From the NCBI GenBank assembly GCA_947584595.1, contig CANPWP010000018.1, forward strand, positions 1 through 35,857: 35,857 nucleotides of DNA. The letters run 5' to 3'. Shown one piece after another: positions 31,517 through 35,857 of the stretch (within the stretch, counting starts at the first letter, position 1; each line of letters starts with the position of its first letter). Below the pieces are notes generated by a model that was not told where the DNA came from, did no database searches, and saw nothing but the letters and a program-made list of their open reading frames with translations. The stretch is from an uncultured Clostridia bacterium. Its GTDB lineage: Bacteria; Bacillota; Clostridia; Oscillospirales; Acutalibacteraceae. The translations under genes were made by a program, and so were the position numbers.

Positions 31517-33697
31517 ATGAAAAAAAGCAAAAAAATTATAAGTGTGATACTGACTATGGCAATTCTGGTTGGTGTTCTTGTTTGTGCTCCTTTTTCAGCG
31601 AGTGCAGCAACGCTAGTATGGCCAGTTGATGGACATACGTCTCTATCTCGTGATTTTTGGGGACATGACGGACAAGCAATAGATATTTCCGATTCAAGTA
31701 TTAACGGAGCTACTGTCAGAGCGGCTATGGGAGGAACGGTTACTTCTATTTGGCTTTGCCCGAATAATCATTATTATGATAGTAATAATAATCCTTCATG
31801 TTGTTCGGGAAATGGTCATGGATTAGTAATTCATGGTGATGACGGAAGATATTATAATTATGCGCATATGCAAGCGGGAAGTATTCCTACAAATGAAGTG
31901 CATTATGGAGCAAGGGTTACAGCTGGTCAGGTAATCGGAAAAGTTGGAAGTACAGGTAATTCAAGTGGACCACACCTGCATTTTTTAATTAGTACCAGTT
32001 CAAGATGGTGGGAAACAGGATTTGTGAACCCTCAGAATGAAACATATACATATTCTAACCCCGTAACAGAACAAATCGTAGACTATGGCAACGATTTTTA
32101 CGGTTTACTCTTTAATAAGGCAAATAACAGACCTATCGGGCAGACCAACAGCGGCAATGTTGAGGTAATGGACAAAACAATCACCAATATGAATCGTTTG
32201 CTCTGGCATTTTACAAAGAACAGCGACGGAAAATCTTACAGAATTCAGTCTTTGTTTAACGGCAAATATCTTGATGTCTCAGGGATGGGAGACAGTAACG
32301 GAACAAATATTCAGTGTTATCAATATAATGACAATCCTGCTCAAAATTGGTATTTTATTAAAAAAGGCGATTTCGATGCCATGAGACCTGTTTACAGCGG
32401 AAGAGTTGTTGATATGAATAATGGAGACACTACCGCCGGCACAAACATTCATCTTTGGGAATGGAACGGAACAAATGCTCAGAGCTTCGCACCTTATAAT
32501 GTAACAAATGATAATCTGAATTTGAATTACACCATAACGGCAGATAAAATCGAAATTGATTCTAATGATAAGTCAAATATAACTGTCGGCGGTACGCTTA
32601 ACTATGTTTTCAACTACAAATTCCACATTATTGATCCCGAGGGTAACGAAACTGTAGTTGATAATGGATGTAATCCAACATTTATATTCGAGACAAACAC
32701 TGACGGAGATTATATAATTTTCGCCGAAATAAAAAATACCCACAACACCGAAACAGGATCAAAGACAAATAAATCTGTAACCATCAGTGTAGGATGCGGT
32801 CACGAATACATTAATAAGTTTGTTGAGGCAGGCAAGGGAGAAACGCAGGGTTATGTGTTTCACACCTGCAAAAAATGCGGAAAAACCTACAAGGATAATT
32901 ATATGGACTATAAAGAAGGCTGGTATTATTCTGAGTCTGTTCCTGATATAATTGATTCTAAAAAATACGATATAGAGTATGATAATTATTATGAGAAAGT
33001 ACAAAAGGATTCTCCGGGAAGTGACTGGACTAAGGGTGAAACCGTAAAGGATGAGTGGGTAAATTCAGGTGGACAGTATGACTCCTATTCACCTCTCCCA
33101 ACCTCCGATTCCAGAGTTTTAGCCAAAGAGTGTTATTATCATTGGTGTATTCCGGGTGCCGGAATGGGAACCGAAGGTAATTATGAACAAACCGATAAAT
33201 TCAATCATTATGATGAAATTGCACTTCCCAACACTTCTGTTCATGTAACTTGGACAGGTGAAGACAACGGTCATACCGTTTACACCCTGGCGTGGAACGA
33301 CGGAAATGCAGTTTATTGTAAATCAGGCGAGCAGTGCGACGGTTCATGGGGCTACCACGACTATCGTTGCAGGGCATGGTACAAGAAATATGTTTATCAA
33401 GATAGAGTGAAGAATGAGCTTTACAAATATACAAAGTACAGTGGTTGGACGAATCAGAAAGACGGTAACGCCACCAAAGTAAGCGTCAGATTCAAGGCTA
33501 AAACACAGAACATATACGGAGACACAGACGGAGATGGTGAATTGACGATTAAGGACGCAACATATATCCAGCTTTATCTTGCAAATCTTATTGGCGAAGA
33601 CGAGTTAAACTTAGATGTAGCTGATTTTGATAATGACGGTGACATAAATGTTAAAGATGTAACATTTATTCAGATGAAGCTTGCAAACCTTTTATAA
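31517..33697 (+). CDS. Secreted M23 peptidase with RICIN lectin and C-terminal dockerin
   Basis: 726 residues; ATG at 31517 is 8 bp after AGAGGTGG, and a GTG at 31505 overlaps that site. Signal peptide 1-30 (FSASA-A). M23/LytM peptidase about 32-175: zinc ligands His50/Asp56 (GHDGQAID) and His155 in GPHLHF, with His117 in YNYAHM; it should cut peptidoglycan cross-bridges. RICIN-type beta-trefoil about 220-330 (GKYLDVSGMGDSNGT; AQNWYF). An Ig/PKD-like segment, a Cys/His-rich segment (GCGHEYINKF; HTCKKCGKTY), and a Trp/Tyr-rich domain of unknown family (about 470-660). Type I dockerin 667-726 with two Ca loops, DTDGDGELTIKDA and DFDNDGDINVKDV. It probably docks onto a cell-surface scaffoldin encoded elsewhere. 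Confidence 0.88.
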   Translation: MKKSKKIISVILTMAILVGVLVCAPFSASAATLVWPVDGHTSLSRDFWGHDGQAIDISDSSINGATVRAAMGGTVTSIWLCPNNHYYDSNNNPSCCSGNGHGLVIHGDDGRYYNYAHMQAGSIPTNEVHYGARVTAGQVIGKVGSTGNSSGPHLHFLISTSSRWWETGFVNPQNETYTYSNPVTEQIVDYGNDFYGLLFNKANNRPIGQTNSGNVEVMDKTITNMNRLLWHFTKNSDGKSYRIQSLFNGKYLDVSGMGDSNGTNIQCYQYNDNPAQNWYFIKKGDFDAMRPVYSGRVVDMNNGDTTAGTNIHLWEWNGTNAQSFAPYNVTNDNLNLNYTITADKIEIDSNDKSNITVGGTLNYVFNYKFHIIDPEGNETVVDNGCNPTFIFETNTDGDYIIFAEIKNTHNTETGSKTNKSVTISVGCGHEYINKFVEAGKGETQGYVFHTCKKCGKTYKDNYMDYKEGWYYSESVPDIIDSKKYDIEYDNYYEKVQKDSPGSDWTKGETVKDEWVNSGGQYDSYSPLPTSDSRVLAKECYYHWCIPGAGMGTEGNYEQTDKFNHYDEIALPNTSVHVTWTGEDNGHTVYTLAWNDGNAVYCKSGEQCDGSWGYHDYRCRAWYKKYVYQDRVKNELYKYTKYSGWTNQKDGNATKVSVRFKAKTQNIYGDTDGDGELTIKDATYIQLYLANLIGEDELNLDVADFDNDGDINVKDVTFIQMKLANLL
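33515..33694 (+). other. Type I dockerin domain (coding)
   Basis: Duplicated 22-residue F-hand segments: GDTDGDGELTIKDATYIQL and DFDNDGDINVKDVTFIQM, each with Asp at Ca positions 1, 3, 5 and 12 and followed by a near-identical KLANL/YLANL helix. The recognition pair after each loop (AT/VT, then YI/FI) could define its cohesin type. Confidence 0.88.
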
Positions 33698-33732
33698 ATC
33701 GTAAAAAGATAACTGTAAATTTTTTTAAAACT

Positions 33733-33759
33733 CCGCCGGGTGTATTAAACACTCGGCGG
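33733..33759 (+). terminator. Hairpin after dockerin gene (copy 2 of duplicated element)
   Basis: Identical over 27 bp to 31295-31321: an 11-bp stem with one G-U pair and loop ATTAA, 36 bp after the stop. It is followed by an AT-rich stretch rather than a clean T-run. Confidence 0.75.
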
Positions 33760-33805
33760 ATTTAATTTAATATATTACATAAATTGAGTAAAATATATAC
33801 ATATA

Positions 33806-33834
33806 TTGATTTTTTTAAAATAAAATGATACAAT
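33806..33834 (+). promoter_or_regulatory. Promoter of Ig-repeat surface protein
   Basis: TTGATT (33806-33811), 17-bp spacer, TACAAT (33829-33834) with an extended TG at 33826-33827. Confidence 0.65.
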
Positions 33835-33892
33835 AACTTTAAGAAATTTACTTGTTAAAAAGTTAGTAATTTTTTATTGAAGGGTGAAAAAG

Positions 33893-35857
33893 ATGAAAAG
33901 GTATTTAAAAGTCATAAGCATAATTTTATCATTGATAATAATAATTTCAATGATACCGTTTGCTTCTGCCGGAGCAGAAACTGTTTCAAAGCCGGATAGT
34001 GATGTAAGTAAAATTGCAGCACAATCATTGCTTGATGATCAAGGGGTCAAAAGCATAGAAGTAACTAAGGCTCCAAGTAAACAATTCATAGCAAATAATG
34101 AGTATTATTTGTACGCATACTATATGCTTGCTGGAATGGAAATAAAAGTAACTTATGATGACGATACAGAAGTGTATTACAATTATGAAGATAATACTGA
34201 TTTTTTCGGATATGATTTAGAATTTTCAGGTGCTATTGTTAACGGACATACAATGACTCCTGTTAAAGGCGAAAATACAATTTATGTAACATATTGCGGA
34301 CAAAAAGCCTCATTTACAATTTCGTGTCTTGGAGTTGATGAATTTGAAATAACAAGGATTGAAGCTACAAAAGATTTTATAGCAAATAAAGAATATCAAA
34401 TTTTCGGTTCTATTAATTACGAAATTAGAGTAAAATATTCTGACGGGACAAGTTATACATATGATACTGATAATGACTGGGGGATTATTTCAGATTTAAT
34501 TAGTTTTTCAGGTGAATGTATTACTGACGGCTCGAATTTTACTCTTAATGAAGGACAAAATACCCTTTATATGAATTGCGGAGGAAAATCGGATGACTTT
34601 CAATTAACCGGTTTAAAACTTAAAAATTTAGAAATTATTGAAACTCCCAATTACAAATTTTTAGCAAATAAGACTTATGATACTTCCTTTAATTTGCTGG
34701 GATTGAAACTTAAAGTAACATATACTGACGACACAAGCAAAACATATTGTTATGAATACTCTGAAGACTGGGATTTCTTTTTAAGCGATATAACATATTC
34801 CGGTGAGTGTATGGATGAGTATACCACCTATTTTACTCCTAAATTAGGACAAAATACAATTATCCTAACTTACGCAGATAAGTCTGTTGACTATACATTT
34901 ACAGCTTTAGAAGTTAATAGTATAACTGTAAATAAGAGTCCTAATTATAAATTTGTATCCGGAATCAATTATTATTTAATGTATTATCTTTACGGACTTG
35001 AAATAACCGCTGAATATTCTGATAATTCAACAGAAACATATCTTTTTGATGATAATTGGAATTTCTTTTACGATGAATTAAAATATTCAGGTGAAAATGT
35101 TGATGAAGAATACAATCTGTACATAACTCCTGAATTAGGAGAAAATACAATTAAAATTACTTACGGAAGTGCTTCTGTAGATTTTAAAATTTCAGCTTTT
35201 CATATTCAAAGCATGGAGCTTGTCGAATCTCCTACCGGGACTTTTATTGCTGGCGAAGAATATGATCCTGATTTTTGTTTTGGCGGAATACAAGTAAGAG
35301 TAAATTATTCTGATAATACATCATTATTATTTATTTTTGATGAGTTTTGGTATTTCTTCCAGGAAGAATTAGAATTTTCAAGCACTTCATTAGATGAAAA
35401 CGGTCGCTTAATTCCGGTTGTAGGAGAAAATAAAATAACTGCTTCTTGTGATGGAAAATCTTTTGAGTTTAATATTTATGCTGATAATGAAGTAGAAGGT
35501 ATAGAGGTAACCGCACAGCCGACTCAAACCGAATTTACGGTAGGCAATAAATATAATATTTATAATATTCTTGCAGGAATGGGATTAACCGTAAACTATG
35601 TTAACGAGGATACTAAAACTTACACATATGAAGAAAACGAAAGTTTATTTAGAAATTTAAAGTTTTCAGGGAACAGCATAAGTGAGGACGGTACATTTAC
35701 TCCGGTTGCTGGTGAAAATGTAATTACCGTAACATATCAAGACAAAACAGCGGAGCTTAAACTTACAGGAGTTGAACCTGAACCGGTGCTTGTAAGTATA
35801 AATATAACTAAACAGCCTGCTCAAACCGAATTTACTGTCGGAAAAGAATATAATATA
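33893..35857 (+). CDS. Large secreted protein of tandem Ig-like repeats (5' part, runs off window)
   Basis: Open from ATG 33893 to the right edge with no stop: at least 655 codons. AGGGTGAAAA precedes the ATG. Signal peptide 1 to about 27 (MKRYLKV, long hydrophobic core, FASAGA). After a 24-residue linker the whole chain is about 96-residue repeats, six complete and a seventh begun, each with the frame xIEVxxxPxxxFxAxxEY, a ~10-residue spacer, G(L/M)ExxVxYSD, a Trp/Phe-rich centre, (L/Y)xFSGE, and GENTIxVTY. This resembles bacterial Ig-like (Big) folds of surface adhesins or cell-wall proteins. No catalytic motif seen. The C terminus (dockerin, SLH or sortase signal) is outside the window. 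Confidence 0.85.
   Translation, partial: MKRYLKVISIILSLIIIISMIPFASAGAETVSKPDSDVSKIAAQSLLDDQGVKSIEVTKAPSKQFIANNEYYLYAYYMLAGMEIKVTYDDDTEVYYNYEDNTDFFGYDLEFSGAIVNGHTMTPVKGENTIYVTYCGQKASFTISCLGVDEFEITRIEATKDFIANKEYQIFGSINYEIRVKYSDGTSYTYDTDNDWGIISDLISFSGECITDGSNFTLNEGQNTLYMNCGGKSDDFQLTGLKLKNLEIIETPNYKFLANKTYDTSFNLLGLKLKVTYTDDTSKTYCYEYSEDWDFFLSDITYSGECMDEYTTYFTPKLGQNTIILTYADKSVDYTFTALEVNSITVNKSPNYKFVSGINYYLMYYLYGLEITAEYSDNSTETYLFDDNWNFFYDELKYSGENVDEEYNLYITPELGENTIKITYGSASVDFKISAFHIQSMELVESPTGTFIAGEEYDPDFCFGGIQVRVNYSDNTSLLFIFDEFWYFFQEELEFSSTSLDENGRLIPVVGENKITASCDGKSFEFNIYADNEVEGIEVTAQPTQTEFTVGNKYNIYNILAGMGLTVNYVNEDTKTYTYEENESLFRNLKFSGNSISEDGTFTPVAGENVITVTYQDKTAELKLTGVEPEPVLVSINITKQPAQTEFTVGKEYNI
34046..35857 (+). 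repeat. Ig-like protein repeats, about 96 residues each
   Basis: Repeat starts, from the recurring I-x-V...P block: 34046, 34340, 34622, 34916, 35207, 35495 and 35792 (partial). DNA similarity between most copies is low, so the array is old, except that repeats 6 and 7 share (Q/T)xPxQTEFTVG with near-identical DNA (CAAACCGAATTTAC), suggesting recent duplication at the right end. Confidence 0.8.

Overview
The window looks like chromosome from a low-GC, Gram-positive anaerobe of the class Clostridia, most likely a Ruminococcaceae/Oscillospirales gut bacterium. Evidence: AT-rich DNA with strong AGGAGG-type ribosome sites and TTGACA/TATAAT promoters, a ctsR-mcsA-mcsB-clpC operon, class 1B PyrK/PyrD, DUF896 and DUF2325 proteins, a GTP-type PEP carboxykinase, and a secreted protein ending in a type I dockerin. 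The species cannot be named from the sequence. No rRNA, tRNA, CRISPR array, transposase or complete prophage was seen.

Layout. 1-581 holds no convincing gene, only two terminator hairpins. 582-2141 (minus) is a PutP-type Na+/solute symporter, divergent from alr. 2326-7983 (plus) is a housekeeping run: alr, polA, a low-molecular-weight phosphatase of the YwlE (protein-arginine phosphatase) type, rimI and tsaD, with several stop/start overlaps. pckA (8246-10012) has its own promoter and terminator. Then come a compound palindromic intergenic element (10081-10140), a transglutaminase-fold lipoprotein, pyrK-pyrD, a DUF421 membrane protein, ruvX, a zinc-ribbon protein with NFNQQ repeats, and a DUF896 protein. 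15796-18993 (minus) encodes a secreted NlpC/P60 wall hydrolase and a CPA2 cation/proton antiporter. 19193-19447 is an orphan phi-LC3-type holin.

19531-21079 is the most interesting region. Two promoters and three near-identical 18-bp palindromes (consensus AGTTAGTTAAAACTAACT) precede a three-gene operon: DUF2325, DUF3793, flavodoxin. Palindrome shape, operator placement and the flavodoxin suggest a metal (probably iron) starvation operon under a DtxR/IdeR/MntR-type repressor. This is inference.

21149-26378 (minus) contains a GntR(YtrA-like)/ABC ATPase/permease operon with a 27-bp palindromic operator over its own -10 box, then ilvB-ilvN-ilvC. 26659-31264 (plus) is the heat-shock operon ctsR-mcsA-mcsB-clpC, with tandem CtsR heptads over its promoter. 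McsB (arginine kinase), ClpC (phospho-arginine-docking unfoldase) and the YwlE-like phosphatase 20 kb upstream together make a writer, reader and eraser set for protein arginine phosphorylation.

31517-35857 is an accessory surface/secretome region: an M23 peptidase-RICIN-dockerin protein bracketed by two copies of one identical 27-bp hairpin, then the 5' part of a large secreted protein made of about 96-residue Ig-like repeats that runs off the right edge. Several starts were moved inward from the longest reading frame where a promoter or ribosome site decides it; reasons are given per entry.
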